The translations under genes were made by a program, and so were the position numbers. Source: Rhodobacterales bacterium (GTDB lineage: Bacteria; Pseudomonadota; Alphaproteobacteria; Rhodobacterales; Rhodobacteraceae). Taken from it: 64,000 bases of DNA. The DNA lies in assembly GCA_003249215.1 (NCBI GenBank), contig QKJR01000003.1:62001-126000 (forward strand), given 5' to 3'. This document shows positions 8,985-20,509 of this stretch, one piece after another. The notes beneath the pieces were generated by a model. That model saw only the letters and a list, made by a program, of their open reading frames with translations, was not told where the DNA came from and did not search any database. Each line of letters begins with the position of its first letter. Positions within the stretch are counted from its first letter, which is position 1.

Positions 8985-9764
8985 ATGAGCGATTTCGATC
9001 AGGGATGCCGGAAAAAGGGCTGGGCGGTGGGCGCTGCGGCGGGCCTCGTCGTGGCGCTGTTCGGCCTCACGGTCGGGCATATCGGTCTTTTGGGCGCGGT
9101 GTTCCTCGGGGTGATCACCTTCCTTTTGTTCGGCGCCTTCCTCGTCTGGGCCTTCTGCGACGGCTCGCAGATCGCGCTCGAGCCGCCGAAAGCCGCGCAA
9201 CCGGTGATGCCGGTCCTGTCCGAGGCGCCGGTTGCGGCCGCTCCGGCTCCGGCCCCGACCCCGGTTCCGGCACCCGAACCGAAGGCCGAACCGGCCCCGG
9301 AACCCGCGGCCCCCGCCGCGGCGCTGATGGCCGAGCCGGTCGCCGTGTCAGCGCCGGTCGCAGCGCCCGAAGCGGCCCCGGCGAAACCGGCCAAGGCGCG
9401 CAAGGCAAAGACTGAGGCCGCCAAGACTGAGGCCCCGGCGAAGGCTCCGAAGGCGAAAAAGGCCGCCAAGACCGCCCCTGACGGCAAGCCCGCGGGCCTC
9501 AAGGCGCCGCGCAAGGGCGGCGCGGACGACCTCAAGCTGATCGAGGGGATCGGCCCGAAGCTCGAGGAAAAGCTGAACGACTGGGGCATTTACCATTTCG
9601 ACCAGATCGCGAAATGGGGGGCGGCCGAGGTCGCCTATGCCGACGAAAACGTGCCGCGCTTCAAGGGGCGGTGTTCGCGCGACAAATGGGTCGCGCAGGC
9701 GAAAATCATCGTGGAGGAGGGGCTCGACGCTTTCCTCATCCGCGCAAAGACCAACGATTACTAG
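8985..9764 (+). CDS. Membrane protein with a NuoE-type C-terminal domain
   Basis: A 259-residue protein with two hydrophobic helices at about 13-32 and 38-58, a long Ala/Pro/Glu/Lys linker, and a C-terminal domain at about 180-259. Over 79 aligned residues this domain matches the NuoE extension at 63 positions (count by eye), down to the same final AKTNDY. The linker also resembles the NuoE linker in composition. It lies between nuoE and nuoF, so a role in holding the peripheral arm to the membrane or in assembly is possible, but that is inference. There is no similarity to a complex I core subunit. Confidence 0.8.
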   Translation: MSDFDQGCRKKGWAVGAAAGLVVALFGLTVGHIGLLGAVFLGVITFLLFGAFLVWAFCDGSQIALEPPKAAQPVMPVLSEAPVAAAPAPAPTPVPAPEPKAEPAPEPAAPAAALMAEPVAVSAPVAAPEAAPAKPAKARKAKTEAAKTEAPAKAPKAKKAAKTAPDGKPAGLKAPRKGGADDLKLIEGIGPKLEEKLNDWGIYHFDQIAKWGAAEVAYADENVPRFKGRCSRDKWVAQAKIIVEEGLDAFLIRAKTNDY

Positions 9765-9793
9765 GGCTTGCCCGGGATCGTTGAGGTGAATTC

Positions 9794-9809
9794 GCACCCC
9801 CTGGGGTGC
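9794..9809 (+). other. Hairpin upstream of nuoF
   Basis: GCACCCC-ct-GGGGTGC in the 85-base gap before nuoF. It is not followed by T residues, so intraoperonic folding rather than termination is more likely. Confidence 0.35.
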
Positions 9810-9849
9810 CGCGAGATAGCCGGTCCGCCGGCCAGTTGAGGGAAGTGAC

Positions 9850-11145
9850 ATGCTGAAAGATCAGGACCGGATCTTTACCAACCTTTACGGGATGCACGAC
9901 CGCTCCCTGAAAGGCGCGATGCTGCGCGGCCACTGGGACGGCACCGCCGGCATCCTCTCCAACGGGCGCGACTGGATCGTCGAACAGATGAAGGCCTCGG
10001 GGCTGCGCGGCCGCGGCGGTGCGGGCTTCCCGACCGGCCTGAAATGGTCGTTCATGCCGAAACAGACCGATGGCCGCCCGGCCTATCTGGTGATCAACGC
10101 CGACGAATCCGAGCCCGCGACCTGCAAGGACCGCGAGATCATGCGCCACGATCCGCATACGCTGGTCGAAGGGGCGCTGATCGCCGGTTTCGCGATGGGC
10201 GCGCGTGCGGCCTATATCTATATCCGCGGCGAATATGTCCGCGAGAAAGAGGCGCTGCAGTCGGCGATCGACGAATGCTATGACGCGGGTCTGATCGGTC
10301 TCAATGCCTGCAAATCGGGCTATGACTTCGACGTCTACCTCAGCCACGGCGCCGGCGCCTATATCTGCGGCGAGGAAACCGCGCTTCTGGAAAGCCTCGA
10401 GGGCAAGAAGGGGATGCCGCGGATGAAACCGCCGTTCCCGGCCGGTTCGGGCCTCTATGGCTGCCCGACCACGGTGAACAACGTCGAATCCATCGCTGTC
10501 GTGCCGACGATCCTGCGCCGGGGCGCCGCGTGGTTTGCGGGCTTCGGCCGTCCGAACAACGCGGGCGTGAAGCTCTTCGCGATGTCGGGCCATGTGAACA
10601 CCCCCTGCGTCATCGAGGAATCGATGTCGATCTCGATGAAGGAACTCATCGAGAAACACGGCGGCGGCGTGCGCGGCGGCTGGAAGAACCTCAAGGCGGT
10701 GATCCCCGGCGGCGCGTCCTGCCCGGTGCTGCCCGCCGAGCTCTGCGAAGATGCGATCATGGACTATGACGGGATGCGCGAGCTGAAGTCGTCCTTCGGC
10801 ACCGCCTGCATGATCGTGATGGATCAGCAGACCGACATCATCAAGGCGATCTGGCGGCTTTCGAAATTCTTCAAGCACGAGAGCTGCGGCCAGTGCACGC
10901 CCTGCCGTGAGGGCACCGGCTGGATGATGCGCGTGATGGATCGTCTGGTCACCGGCGAGGCCGAGGTCGAGGAAATCGACATGCTCTTCAACGTCACGAA
11001 GCAAGTCGAAGGCCACACGATCTGTGCGCTCGGCGATGCGGCGGCCTGGCCGATCCAGGGTCTCATCCGCCACTACCGCGAAGAGATCGAGGATCGCATC
11101 AAGGCCCGCAAGACCGGCCGCATGGGCGCGATGGCGGCGGAGTGA
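9850..11145 (+). CDS. nuoF: NADH-quinone oxidoreductase subunit F
   Basis: The 431-residue NADH-oxidising subunit. [13 protein letters not shown] (51-63) is the NADH loop and [17 protein letters not shown] is the FMN-site segment. Cys346, Cys349, Cys352 and Cys392 are the ligands of [4Fe-4S] cluster N3. All expected residues are present. GAGGGAAGTGAC precedes the ATG. Confidence 0.96.
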   Translation: MLKDQDRIFTNLYGMHDRSLKGAMLRGHWDGTAGILSNGRDWIVEQMKASGLRGRGGAGFPTGLKWSFMPKQTDGRPAYLVINADESEPATCKDREIMRHDPHTLVEGALIAGFAMGARAAYIYIRGEYVREKEALQSAIDECYDAGLIGLNACKSGYDFDVYLSHGAGAYICGEETALLESLEGKKGMPRMKPPFPAGSGLYGCPTTVNNVESIAVVPTILRRGAAWFAGFGRPNNAGVKLFAMSGHVNTPCVIEESMSISMKELIEKHGGGVRGGWKNLKAVIPGGASCPVLPAELCEDAIMDYDGMRELKSSFGTACMIVMDQQTDIIKAIWRLSKFFKHESCGQCTPCREGTGWMMRVMDRLVTGEAEVEEIDMLFNVTKQVEGHTICALGDAAAWPIQGLIRHYREEIEDRIKARKTGRMGAMAAE

Positions 11146-11147
11146 TC

Positions 11148-11423
11148 ATGAACCCGACGCTTCCCCTTTCCATCGGCACGCTGGCCCTCGCGGCCTGTGC
11201 GATGCCCGCGCCGCAGGCGCCGCGGGTCGCCCCCGCGGGCTATGCGGTGGCGTCGGAAGGGATGGGGATCGCGGTGAGCCGTGCGGGCCAGCCCTTCGGC
11301 TATGCCGAGGGCGCCGAGGCCAAGCGCGCGGCGAACGCGTTCTGCGGGGCGGCGGGTGTCGCCTCGGGGACCGAGGACAATTTCAGGGACGGTGCCTGGC
11401 ACTTCCCGGGGGGCTGCGCATGA
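11148..11423 (+). CDS. Small predicted lipoprotein in the nuo operon
   Basis: A 91-residue protein with a short hydrophobic N-terminus and lipobox-like LAAC (14-17), followed by an Ala/Pro-rich region and a compact end with two Cys (near 66 and 90). I do not recognise a family. Its start is 2 bases past the nuoF stop and nuoG follows after 57 bases, so it is co-transcribed with complex I. The N-terminus lacks the usual Lys/Arg, so export is likely but not certain. Confidence 0.65.
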   Translation: MNPTLPLSIGTLALAACAMPAPQAPRVAPAGYAVASEGMGIAVSRAGQPFGYAEGAEAKRAANAFCGAAGVASGTEDNFRDGAWHFPGGCA

Positions 11424-11480
11424 GCCCCCGCTTTGAGATGAACCGCGTGGGGATCCCCCATGCCCGAGAGGAAGTGACGC

Positions 11481-13493
11481 ATGGCTGACCTGCGCAAGAT
11501 CATCATCGACGGCCACGAGGTCGAGGTCGACCCCAACCTGACGATCATCCAGGCCTGCGAACAGGCCGGGATCGAAGTGCCGCGCTTCTGCTATCACGAG
11601 CGTCTGTCGATCGCGGGCAACTGCCGGATGTGTCTGGTCGAGGTCGTGGGCGGCCCGCCGAAGCCCGCCGCCTCCTGCGCGATGCAGATCAAGGACCTGC
11701 GTCCGGGCCCCGAAGGCCAGCCCTCGGTGATCAAGACCAACTCGCCGATGGTCAAGAAGGCCCGCGAAGGGGTCATGGAATTCCTGCTGATCAACCACCC
11801 GCTGGACTGCCCGATCTGCGACCAGGGCGGTGAATGCGACCTGCAGGATCAGGCGATGGCTTACGGCGTCGATTTTTCGCGCTACCGCGAGCCGAAGCGC
11901 GCCTCGGAAGACCTGAACCTCGGGCCGCTGGTCTCGACCTGCATGACCCGTTGCATCAGCTGCACCCGCTGCGTGCGCTTCACCTCCGAGGTCGCCGGGA
12001 TCACCCAGATGGGTCAGACCGGCCGCGGCGAGGACAGCGAGATCACCAGCTATCTGAACATGACTTTGGACAGCAACCTGCAGGGCAACATCATCGACCT
12101 CTGCCCGGTCGGTGCGCTGACCTCGAAACCCTATGCCTTCACCGCCCGTCCGTGGGAGCTCTCGAAGACCGAGACCATCGACGTGATGGACGCTCTGGGC
12201 AGCAACATCCGCGTCGACACCAAGGGCCGCGAGGTTAAACGCATCGTGCCGCGCAACCATGACGGCGTGAACGAGGAATGGATCAGCGACAAGACCCGGT
12301 TCATCTGGGACGGTCTGCGCCGCCAGCGCCTCGACAAGCCTTACGTCCGCGAGAACGGCAAGCTGCGCCCGGCCACCTGGCCCGAGGCGCTCCATGCCGC
12401 GGCCTGGGGGATGAAGGGCAAGAAGGTGCTCGGCCTCGTCGGCGATCTCGCCTCGACCGAAGCGGCCTTCAGCCTGAAGACCCTGATCGAGGGGATGGGC
12501 GGTTCGGTCGAATGCCGCACCGATGGCGCGCGCCTGCCGGTCGGCAACCGCTCGGCCTATGTCGGCTCGGCGGCGATTTCGGACATCGACGACGCGAAAC
12601 AGATCGTGCTGATCGGCACCAACCCGCGCGTTGAGGCGCCGGTGCTGAACGCGCGCATCCGCAAGGCCTGGGTCAATGGCGCGCGCGTCTCGCTCATCGG
12701 GCCGGCGTCGGATCTGACCTATGACTACGACCTGCTCGGCGAGGATCGCGCCGCTCTGGCCGATCTCGTCGCCAATGCCGCCCCGGTCGAGGGCGCGCTG
12801 GTGATCGTGGGGCAGGGCGCGGTGACCGAGGCCGATGGCGAGGCGGTGATCGCCCACGCCCAGGCCCTGACCGAGAAGATGGGCGGCAAGATGCTGATCC
12901 TGCACACCGCTGCCGGCCGCGTCGGTGCGATGGATGTGGGCGCGGTGACCGAGGGCGGGCTCAACGCCGCGGTCGAGGGCGTGCAATGCGTCTTTAACAT
13001 GGGCGCCGACGAGGTCGATATCGCCCCGGGTCCGTTTGTCATCTACATGGGCAGCCATGGCGACCGCGGCGCGAGCCGTGCCGACGTGATCCTGCCCGCG
13101 GCGGCCTACACGGAAGAAAACGGTCTCTTCGTGAACACCGAGGGCCGTCCGCAGCTTGCCTTCCGCGCGGCCTTCCCGCCCGGCGAAGCCAAGGAAAACT
13201 GGGCCGTTCTGCGCGCGCTTTCGGGGGAACTGGGTGCGACGCTGCCCTGGGACAGCCTCGCGGCACTGCGCCGCGCGATGGTCACGGCCGTGCCGCATCT
13301 GGCGCAGGTCGATCAGGTCGTCGACAACGGCTGGACCCCGGTCGCCCCGCGCGACATGGGCCGGGCGAGCTTCCGCCTCGCGATCCGCGACTTCTATCTG
13401 ACGAACCCGATCGCGCGGGCCTCGGTGATCATGGCCGAGCTCTCGGCGATGGCGAAGGCGCGCGCGGAAGCGGCGCCGATGGCGGCGGAGTAA
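11481..13493 (+). CDS. nuoG: NADH-quinone oxidoreductase subunit G
   Basis: The 670-residue 75-kDa-type subunit. The N-terminal [2Fe-2S] domain has Cys37, Cys48, Cys51 and Cys66. The His-containing [4Fe-4S] motif is [18 protein letters not shown] second [4Fe-4S] group is [14 protein letters not shown] with a later DLCPVGALT. The C-terminal half is a molybdopterin-oxidoreductase-like domain without cofactor motifs, as in other complex I. Length matches the alphaproteobacterial form. Confidence 0.95.
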   Translation: MADLRKIIIDGHEVEVDPNLTIIQACEQAGIEVPRFCYHERLSIAGNCRMCLVEVVGGPPKPAASCAMQIKDLRPGPEGQPSVIKTNSPMVKKAREGVMEFLLINHPLDCPICDQGGECDLQDQAMAYGVDFSRYREPKRASEDLNLGPLVSTCMTRCISCTRCVRFTSEVAGITQMGQTGRGEDSEITSYLNMTLDSNLQGNIIDLCPVGALTSKPYAFTARPWELSKTETIDVMDALGSNIRVDTKGREVKRIVPRNHDGVNEEWISDKTRFIWDGLRRQRLDKPYVRENGKLRPATWPEALHAAAWGMKGKKVLGLVGDLASTEAAFSLKTLIEGMGGSVECRTDGARLPVGNRSAYVGSAAISDIDDAKQIVLIGTNPRVEAPVLNARIRKAWVNGARVSLIGPASDLTYDYDLLGEDRAALADLVANAAPVEGALVIVGQGAVTEADGEAVIAHAQALTEKMGGKMLILHTAAGRVGAMDVGAVTEGGLNAAVEGVQCVFNMGADEVDIAPGPFVIYMGSHGDRGASRADVILPAAAYTEENGLFVNTEGRPQLAFRAAFPPGEAKENWAVLRALSGELGATLPWDSLAALRRAMVTAVPHLAQVDQVVDNGWTPVAPRDMGRASFRLAIRDFYLTNPIARASVIMAELSAMAKARAEAAPMAAE

Positions 13494-13500
13494 GGCAAGC

Positions 13501-13920
13501 ATGACCCGTCTCGCCCCCCTCAACCTGATCCAGACCGGCGCGCTCATCGGCGCGATGGCCGGTCTGGCGGGCTGCGCCGAGGCGCAGGGGGCACGCACGG
13601 ATGTCACGAAGCTCGATTACAAGGGCATCGAGACACGCAAGCTCGACGACGAGCTTGTCGATTTCCGCGTGGCCCTTGGCGGGCCCAATGCCGATGCCGA
13701 GCGGGCGGGGGCCTATGCCACCTGCGCCGCGGCGCAATACACGATGATCCGCGGCTATGGCTTTGCGCGCCATATCCGCACCAATGTAACCAACGAGGCG
13801 GGCGTCTGGCGGGCGGATTCCGTTTATCTGATCTCGCCCGCGCTGCCGCAGGGGCTGTTGACGATCGACGCGGAAGTGACGCTCGCCGACTGCCGTGAAC
13901 GCGGCATTCCGACGGTTTGA
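13501..13920 (+). CDS. Predicted lipoprotein in the nuo operon
   Basis: A 139-residue protein with an N-terminal hydrophobic segment ending in the lipobox LAGC (22-25), then a soluble domain with two Cys near 75 and 131 that could form a disulfide. No family recognised. It lies 7 bases after nuoG and 24 before nuoH. Together with the lipoprotein after nuoF it suggests periplasmic proteins that accompany complex I in this lineage. Function unknown. Confidence 0.7.
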   Translation: MTRLAPLNLIQTGALIGAMAGLAGCAEAQGARTDVTKLDYKGIETRKLDDELVDFRVALGGPNADAERAGAYATCAAAQYTMIRGYGFARHIRTNVTNEAGVWRADSVYLISPALPQGLLTIDAEVTLADCRERGIPTV

Positions 13921-13944
13921 AGAAAAGGCGGTCTGAGGGACAAA

Positions 13945-14982
13945 ATGGCTGAGTTTCTGGCAACACCACTGGGCACCGCGCTCCTGATCGTTCTGCAGGG
14001 GCTGGCGGTCATCGCCTTCGTGATGATCTCGATGATCTGGCTCGTCTATGGCGACCGCAAGATCTGGGCGGCGGTGCAGATGCGCCGCGGCCCGAACGTC
14101 GTCGGTCCCTGGGGCCTGCTGCAGACCTTCTCGGACGCGCTGAAATACGTGTTCAAGGAAATCGTCGTGCCGGCGGGCGCCGACAAGTTCGTCTATTTCC
14201 TCGCCCCGGTGCTCAGCTTCGTGCTCGCGCTCTGGGCCTTCTCGGTGATCCCCTTCGCCGAGGGCTGGGTGCTGGCCGATATCAACGTCGCAGTCCTCTT
14301 CGTCTTCGCCGCCTCGTCGCTCGAGGTTTACGGCGTGATCATGGGCGGCTGGGCCTCGAACTCGAAATATCCCTTCCTCGGCTCGCTGCGTTCGGCCGCG
14401 CAGATGATCTCCTACGAGGTCTCGCTCGGGCTGATCATCATCGGGGTGATCATCTCGACCGGCTCGATGAACCTGAGCGCGATCGTCGAGGCTCAGCGGG
14501 GCAGCTTCGGCCTGCTGAACTGGTACTGGCTGCCGCATCTGCCGATGGTGGTGCTGTTCTTCATCTCGGCGCTGGCCGAGACGAACCGCCCGCCCTTCGA
14601 CCTGCCGGAGGCCGAATCCGAACTCGTCGCGGGCTTCATGGTGGAATATTCCTCGACGCCCTATCTGCTGTTCATGGCGGGCGAATATATCGCCGTCTGG
14701 CTGATGTGCGCGCTGATCTCGGTGCTGTTCTTCGGCGGCTGGCTCTCGCCCATTCCCGGCATTCCCGACGGGGCGCTGTGGATGTTCGGCAAGATGGTGT
14801 TCTGGTTCTTCATGTTCGCCATGGTGAAGGCGATCGTGCCGCGCTACCGCTATGACCAGCTCATGCGGATCGGCTGGAAAGTGTTCCTGCCGCTCTCACT
14901 CGCCTGGGTGGTGCTCGTCTCGTTCCTGGCGAAATTCGAAATTCTCGGTGCCTTCTGGGCCCGCTGGACGATGGGGGGCTGA
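13945..14982 (+). CDS. nuoH: NADH-quinone oxidoreductase subunit H
   Basis: A 345-residue membrane subunit with about eight helices that joins the peripheral arm to the membrane arm beside the quinone tunnel. Family features are [21 protein letters not shown] near 35-55 and [20 protein letters not shown] near 212-231, the acidic loop of the E-channel. Confidence 0.95.
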   Translation: MAEFLATPLGTALLIVLQGLAVIAFVMISMIWLVYGDRKIWAAVQMRRGPNVVGPWGLLQTFSDALKYVFKEIVVPAGADKFVYFLAPVLSFVLALWAFSVIPFAEGWVLADINVAVLFVFAASSLEVYGVIMGGWASNSKYPFLGSLRSAAQMISYEVSLGLIIIGVIISTGSMNLSAIVEAQRGSFGLLNWYWLPHLPMVVLFFISALAETNRPPFDLPEAESELVAGFMVEYSSTPYLLFMAGEYIAVWLMCALISVLFFGGWLSPIPGIPDGALWMFGKMVFWFFMFAMVKAIVPRYRYDQLMRIGWKVFLPLSLAWVVLVSFLAKFEILGAFWARWTMGG

Positions 14983-15880
<898 letters not shown>

Positions 15881-15884
<4 letters not shown>

Positions 15885-16489
15885 CGGTGTTTGCGTTGGC
15901 CTTTTACCTCTTCGCCATCGTGGCGGTGGTCGCGGGCTTCATGGTGGTCGTGTCGAAGAACCCGGTCCACTCGGTGCTCTGGCTGATCCTGACCTTCCTC
16001 TCGGCGGCCGGGCTCTTCGTGCTGCTGGGCGCCGAATTCGTCGCGATGCTGCTGATCATCGTCTATGTCGGCGCGGTCGCGGTGCTCTTCCTCTTCGTCG
16101 TCATGATGCTCGACGTCGACTTCGCAGCCCTCAAGGGGGAACTCGCGCGCTACATGCCGCTCGGGCTTCTGGTCGGCGTGGTGATGATCATGCAACTCGC
16201 CGCGGGCTTTGCCGCCTGGCAGGCCGCCGAGGGCGCGACCGAGCTGCGCGCGGTGCCGCTCGCCGAGGGCGTGACCAATGCCGAGGCCATCGGCCTCGTG
16301 ATGTATGACAAATATCTCTACCTGTTCCAGACCTCGGGGCTGATCCTGCTGGTCGCGATGGTGGGCGCGATCCTTCTGACGCTGCGCCACCGCAAGGACG
16401 TCAAACGCCAGAGCGTGATCTCGCAGATGCATCGCGACCCGGCCAAGACGCTGGAAATGGTGGATGTGAAGCCGGGGCAGGGGCTCTGA
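15881..16489 (+). CDS. nuoJ: NADH-quinone oxidoreductase subunit J
   Basis: A 202-residue membrane-arm subunit with five predicted helices, including the [20 protein letters not shown] helix with the pi-bulge region that belongs to the proton path. It begins inside the stop of the preceding CMD-like gene. Confidence 0.93.
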
Positions 16490-16491
16490 GC

Positions 16492-16545
16492 ATGATCCTG
16501 GCTGGCAAGAACGAACGGGCGGAACCCCGGAGGGACATCAGATGA
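16492..16545 (+). CDS. Possible 17-codon leader ORF before nuoK
   Basis: ATG 16492 has AGGGG eight bases upstream and reads 17 codons to a TGA that overlaps the nuoK ATG as ATGA. It begins 3 bases after the nuoJ stop. Because it has a ribosome site and a coupled stop it may pass ribosomes on to nuoK. The peptide is too short to judge by coding signal, and nuoK also has its own GGAGGG site inside this ORF. Confidence 0.25.
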   Translation: MILAGKNERAEPRRDIR

Positions 16546-16847
16546 TCGGACTGGAACATTATCTTGGCGTGGCGGCGGCGCTCTTCGTCATCGGGATCTT
16601 CGGGATCTTCGTGAACCGCAAGAACGTCATCGTCATCATGATGTCGATCGAGCTTATCCTGCTCGCCTGCAACATCAACATGGTGGCCTTCTCGAGCTTC
16701 CTCGGCGATCTCGCCGGTCAGATCTTCACCATGCTGATCCTGACCGTCGCCGCCGCCGAGGCCGCCATCGGCCTCGCGATCCTCGTCGTGTTCTTCCGCA
16801 ACCGCGGCTCGATCGAGGTCGAAGACGTCAACGTGATGAAGGGATAA
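16542..16847 (+). CDS. nuoK: NADH-quinone oxidoreductase subunit K
   Basis: A 101-residue subunit with three helices. The conserved membrane glutamates are visible in [18 protein letters not shown] and in [30 protein letters not shown] precedes the ATG. Confidence 0.94.
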   Translation: MIGLEHYLGVAAALFVIGIFGIFVNRKNVIVIMMSIELILLACNINMVAFSSFLGDLAGQIFTMLILTVAAAEAAIGLAILVVFFRNRGSIEVEDVNVMKG

Positions 16848-16853
16848 GGCCCA

Positions 16854-18962
16854 ATGGAAACCATCATCCTCTTTGCCCCCCTTCTGGGCGCGATCGTCGG
16901 TGGCTTCGGCTGGCGTCTGATCGGCGAGAAAGGCGCGATGGCCCTGACCACCGGCCTTCTGTTCCTCGCCTGCATCCTGAGCTGGACCGTCTTCCTGACC
17001 TTCGACGGCGTCACCCGCCAGATCGAGATCCTGACCTGGATCCAGTCGGGCACGCTCGACACCTCCTGGGCCATCCGCCTCGACCGGCTGACCGCGATCA
17101 TGCTGATCGTCGTCACCACCGTCTCGGCGCTCGTGCACCTCTATTCGTGGGGCTATATGGCGCATGACGACAACTGGACCCATCACGAGCATTACAAGGC
17201 GCGGTTCTTCGCTTACCTCTCGTTCTTCACCTTCGCGATGCTCTCGCTGGTGACGGCCGACAACCTCGTGCAGATGTTCTTCGGCTGGGAGGGCGTTGGT
17301 GTCGCCTCCTATCTGCTGATCGGCTTCTACTACAAGAAACCCTCGGCGAATGCCGCGGCGATCAAGGCCTTCGTGGTGAACCGGGTCGGCGACTTCGGCT
17401 TCTCGCTCGGCATCTTCGGTCTCTTCTTCCTGACCGGCTCGATCAACATGACCGAGGTCTTTGCCGCAGCACCTTCGCTTGCCGATACGCAGCTGCATTT
17501 CCTCTGGACCGACTGGAACGCCGCGAACCTGCTCGCCTTCCTGCTGTTCATCGGCGCGATGGGCAAATCGGCGCAGCTCTTCCTGCACACCTGGCTGCCG
17601 GACGCGATGGAAGGCCCGACGCCGGTCTCGGCGCTCATTCACGCCGCGACCATGGTGACCGCGGGCGTCTTCCTCGTCTGCCGGATGTCGCCGGTCTTCG
17701 AATATGCGCCCGAAGCCAAGATGTTCGTCATCTATATCGGCGCCACCACCGCCTTCTTCGCCGCGACCGTGGGTCTGGTGCAGAACGACATCAAGCGCGT
17801 CATCGCCTATTCGACCTGTTCGCAGCTCGGCTACATGTTCGTGGCCGCGGGCACCGGCGTCTATGGCGCGGCGATGTTCCACCTGCTGACGCACGCCTTC
17901 TTCAAGGCGATGCTGTTCCTTGGTGCCGGCTCGGTCATCCATGCGATGCACCACGAGCAGGACATGCGCAACTACGGTGCCCTTCGCAAGAAGATCCCCT
18001 TCACCTTCTGGATCATGATGATCGGCACCTTCGCCATCACCGGCGTCGGCATTCCGCTCACCCATATCGGCTTCGCGGGCTTCCTGTCGAAAGACGCGAT
18101 CATCGAGAGCGCCTTCGGCTCGGGTGTGGGCTACGCCTTCTGGATGCTGGTGATCGCCGCGGGGATGACCTCGTTCTACTCGTGGCGGCTGATCTTCATG
18201 ACCTTCTTCGGCAAGGAGAAGGGCGATCATCACGCGCATGAGCACGCCCATGAAAGCCCGCTCGTGATGCTGGTGCCGCTCGGGGTGCTCTCGCTCGGCG
18301 CGATCTTCTCGGGGATGGTCTGGTACAATAGCTTCTTCGGCGATCATGCGAAGATGACCGAGTTCTTCGGGATGCCGCATCACGTCGAAGCCACGGCCGA
18401 GGGCCATGGCGAAGCCGCGACCACCGAACATGCGACCGAAGCCGCCGCGACCGAACATGCCACCACCGAACATGGTGCCGAACATGGCGCGATGGCCGGT
18501 GCGGCCCCGCAAGGCGCGATCTACATGTCGGAGGCATCGAACGAAGTTCTGACCGCCGCGCATGAAAGCCCGGTCTGGGTCAAGGTCTCGCCCTTCGTCG
18601 CGATGGTTCTGGGTCTCGCGCTCAGCTATCTCTTCTACATCGTCAATCCGGCGCTGCCCGTGCGGCTCGCCAAGGCCCAGCCCGCGCTCTACCAGTTCCT
18701 GCTGAACAAATGGTATTTCGACGAGCTCTATGACGCCATCTTCATCCGTCCGGCCAAATGGCTCGGCGCCTTCTTCTGGAAGAAGGGCGATGGCAAGGTC
18801 ATCGACGGGGCGATCAACGGTGTGGCGCTTGGCATTGTGCCGATGCTCACGCGCCTCGCGGGCCGGGTGCAGTCCGGCTATCTCTTCCACTACGCCTTCG
18901 CGATGGTCATCGGGATCGTGGGGCTCATGTTCTGGGTCGTCCTGACCGGGGGGTCGAACTAA
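16854..18962 (+). CDS. nuoL: NADH-quinone oxidoreductase subunit L
   Basis: The 702-residue antiporter-like subunit at the far end of the membrane arm. Proton-channel features are the [15 protein letters not shown] helix and [27 protein letters not shown]. The C-terminal part has the long lateral helix and final membrane helix of NuoL. Two unusual His-rich hydrophilic stretches, near residues 454-470 (five His) and 508-550 (seven His, repeats of TEHAT), lie between membrane helices. The stop overlaps the nuoM start (TAATG). Confidence 0.95.
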   Translation: METIILFAPLLGAIVGGFGWRLIGEKGAMALTTGLLFLACILSWTVFLTFDGVTRQIEILTWIQSGTLDTSWAIRLDRLTAIMLIVVTTVSALVHLYSWGYMAHDDNWTHHEHYKARFFAYLSFFTFAMLSLVTADNLVQMFFGWEGVGVASYLLIGFYYKKPSANAAAIKAFVVNRVGDFGFSLGIFGLFFLTGSINMTEVFAAAPSLADTQLHFLWTDWNAANLLAFLLFIGAMGKSAQLFLHTWLPDAMEGPTPVSALIHAATMVTAGVFLVCRMSPVFEYAPEAKMFVIYIGATTAFFAATVGLVQNDIKRVIAYSTCSQLGYMFVAAGTGVYGAAMFHLLTHAFFKAMLFLGAGSVIHAMHHEQDMRNYGALRKKIPFTFWIMMIGTFAITGVGIPLTHIGFAGFLSKDAIIESAFGSGVGYAFWMLVIAAGMTSFYSWRLIFMTFFGKEKGDHHAHEHAHESPLVMLVPLGVLSLGAIFSGMVWYNSFFGDHAKMTEFFGMPHHVEATAEGHGEAATTEHATEAAATEHATTEHGAEHGAMAGAAPQGAIYMSEASNEVLTAAHESPVWVKVSPFVAMVLGLALSYLFYIVNPALPVRLAKAQPALYQFLLNKWYFDELYDAIFIRPAKWLGAFFWKKGDGKVIDGAINGVALGIVPMLTRLAGRVQSGYLFHYAFAMVIGIVGLMFWVVLTGGSN

Positions 18963-20497
18963 TGGAAAACCTGCTTTCCATCATCACTTTCATCCCCCTC
19001 GTCGCGGCGGCAATCCTTGCGCTCGTGCTCAAGGGCGGAACCGAGGCGGCCGACCGCAACGCGAAATGGGTGGCGCTGGTCGCGACCTCGGTCACCTTCC
19101 TGATCTCTCTTTTCCTGCTCTTTGAATTCGACCCGTCCAACACCGGGTTCCAGTTCGTCGAGGATCGCGAATGGATCATGGGGCTGCGCTACAAGATGGG
19201 CGTCGACGGGATCTCGGTCCTCTTCATCATGCTCACCACCTTCCTGATGCCGCTCACCATCGCCTCCGCCTGGACGGTCGAGAAGCGCGTCAAGGAATAC
19301 ATGATCGCCTTCCTCGCGCTCGAGGGGCTGATGATCGGCGTCTTCACCGCGCTCGATCTGGTGCTCTTCTACCTGTTCTTCGAGGCGGGCCTGATCCCGA
19401 TGTTCCTGATCATCGGGATCTGGGGCGGCAAGGAACGCATCTACGCGGCCTTCAAGTTCTTCCTCTACACCTTCCTCGGCTCGGTGCTGATGCTGGTGGC
19501 GATGGTCTCGATGTATATGATGGCGGGCACCACCGACATCGCGCAGCTGATGGCCTTCGACTTCCCGCATGAGACGCTGCATGTGCTGGGCTTCACCGTC
19601 ATCGGCGGGGTGCAGACGCTGCTGTTCCTCGCGTTCTTCGCCTCGTTTGCGGTGAAGATGCCGATGTGGCCGGTGCATACCTGGCTGCCCGACGCCCACG
19701 TTCAGGCGCCGACCGCGGGTTCGGTCGTGCTGGCCGCGGTGCTCTTGAAGATGGGGGGCTATGGCTTCCTGCGCTTCTCGCTGCCGATGTTCCCGGTGGG
19801 CTCGGACGTGCTCACCCCGCTCGTTCTGTGGATGTCGGCGATCGCGATCGTCTACACCTCGCTCGTCGCGCTTGCCCAACAGGACATGAAGAAGCTGATC
19901 GCCTATTCGTCGGTCGCCCACATGGGTTACGTGACGATGGGGATCTTCGCCGCGAACCAGCAGGGCATCGACGGCGCGATCTTCCAGATGCTCAGCCACG
20001 GCTTCATCTCGGGCGCGCTCTTCCTCTGCGTCGGCGTCATCTACGACCGGATGCACACCCGCGAGATCGACGCCTATGGCGGCCTCGTGAACCGGATGCC
20101 GGCCTATGCGCTGATCTTCATGTTCTTCACCATGGCCAATATCGGCCTGCCGGGCACCTCGGGCTTCATCGGCGAATTCCTGACGCTGATGGGCATCTTC
20201 CAGGTCAACACCGTCATCGCCTTCGTGGCGGCGCTCGGCGTGATCCTGTCGGCCGCCTATGCGCTCTGGCTCTATCGCCGGGTCGTCTTCGGCGAGCTGA
20301 TCAAGGAAAGCCTGAAGACCATCGCCGACATGACCCCGCGCGAGAAATGGATCTTCGCGCCGCTCGTCGCGATGACGCTGTTCCTCGGCATCTATCCGGC
20401 CGCGGTCACCGACATCATCGGGCCTTCGGTCACCCATCTGGTCGAAACCTACCACGCCGCCCTGCCTGCCGAGACGCTGGCCGAGGCCGGGCACTGA
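18962..20497 (+). CDS. nuoM: NADH-quinone oxidoreductase subunit M
   Basis: A 511-residue antiporter-like proton-pumping subunit with the [20 protein letters not shown] signature and a channel glutamate in [18 protein letters not shown]. The start is the ATG that shares its first base with the nuoL stop. The reading frame is open further upstream, but that would overlap the nuoL coding end by about 200 bases. Confidence 0.95.
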   Translation: MENLLSIITFIPLVAAAILALVLKGGTEAADRNAKWVALVATSVTFLISLFLLFEFDPSNTGFQFVEDREWIMGLRYKMGVDGISVLFIMLTTFLMPLTIASAWTVEKRVKEYMIAFLALEGLMIGVFTALDLVLFYLFFEAGLIPMFLIIGIWGGKERIYAAFKFFLYTFLGSVLMLVAMVSMYMMAGTTDIAQLMAFDFPHETLHVLGFTVIGGVQTLLFLAFFASFAVKMPMWPVHTWLPDAHVQAPTAGSVVLAAVLLKMGGYGFLRFSLPMFPVGSDVLTPLVLWMSAIAIVYTSLVALAQQDMKKLIAYSSVAHMGYVTMGIFAANQQGIDGAIFQMLSHGFISGALFLCVGVIYDRMHTREIDAYGGLVNRMPAYALIFMFFTMANIGLPGTSGFIGEFLTLMGIFQVNTVIAFVAALGVILSAAYALWLYRRVVFGELIKESLKTIADMTPREKWIFAPLVAMTLFLGIYPAAVTDIIGPSVTHLVETYHAALPAETLAEAGH

Positions 20498-20509
20498 GGA
20501 GAAACGACA

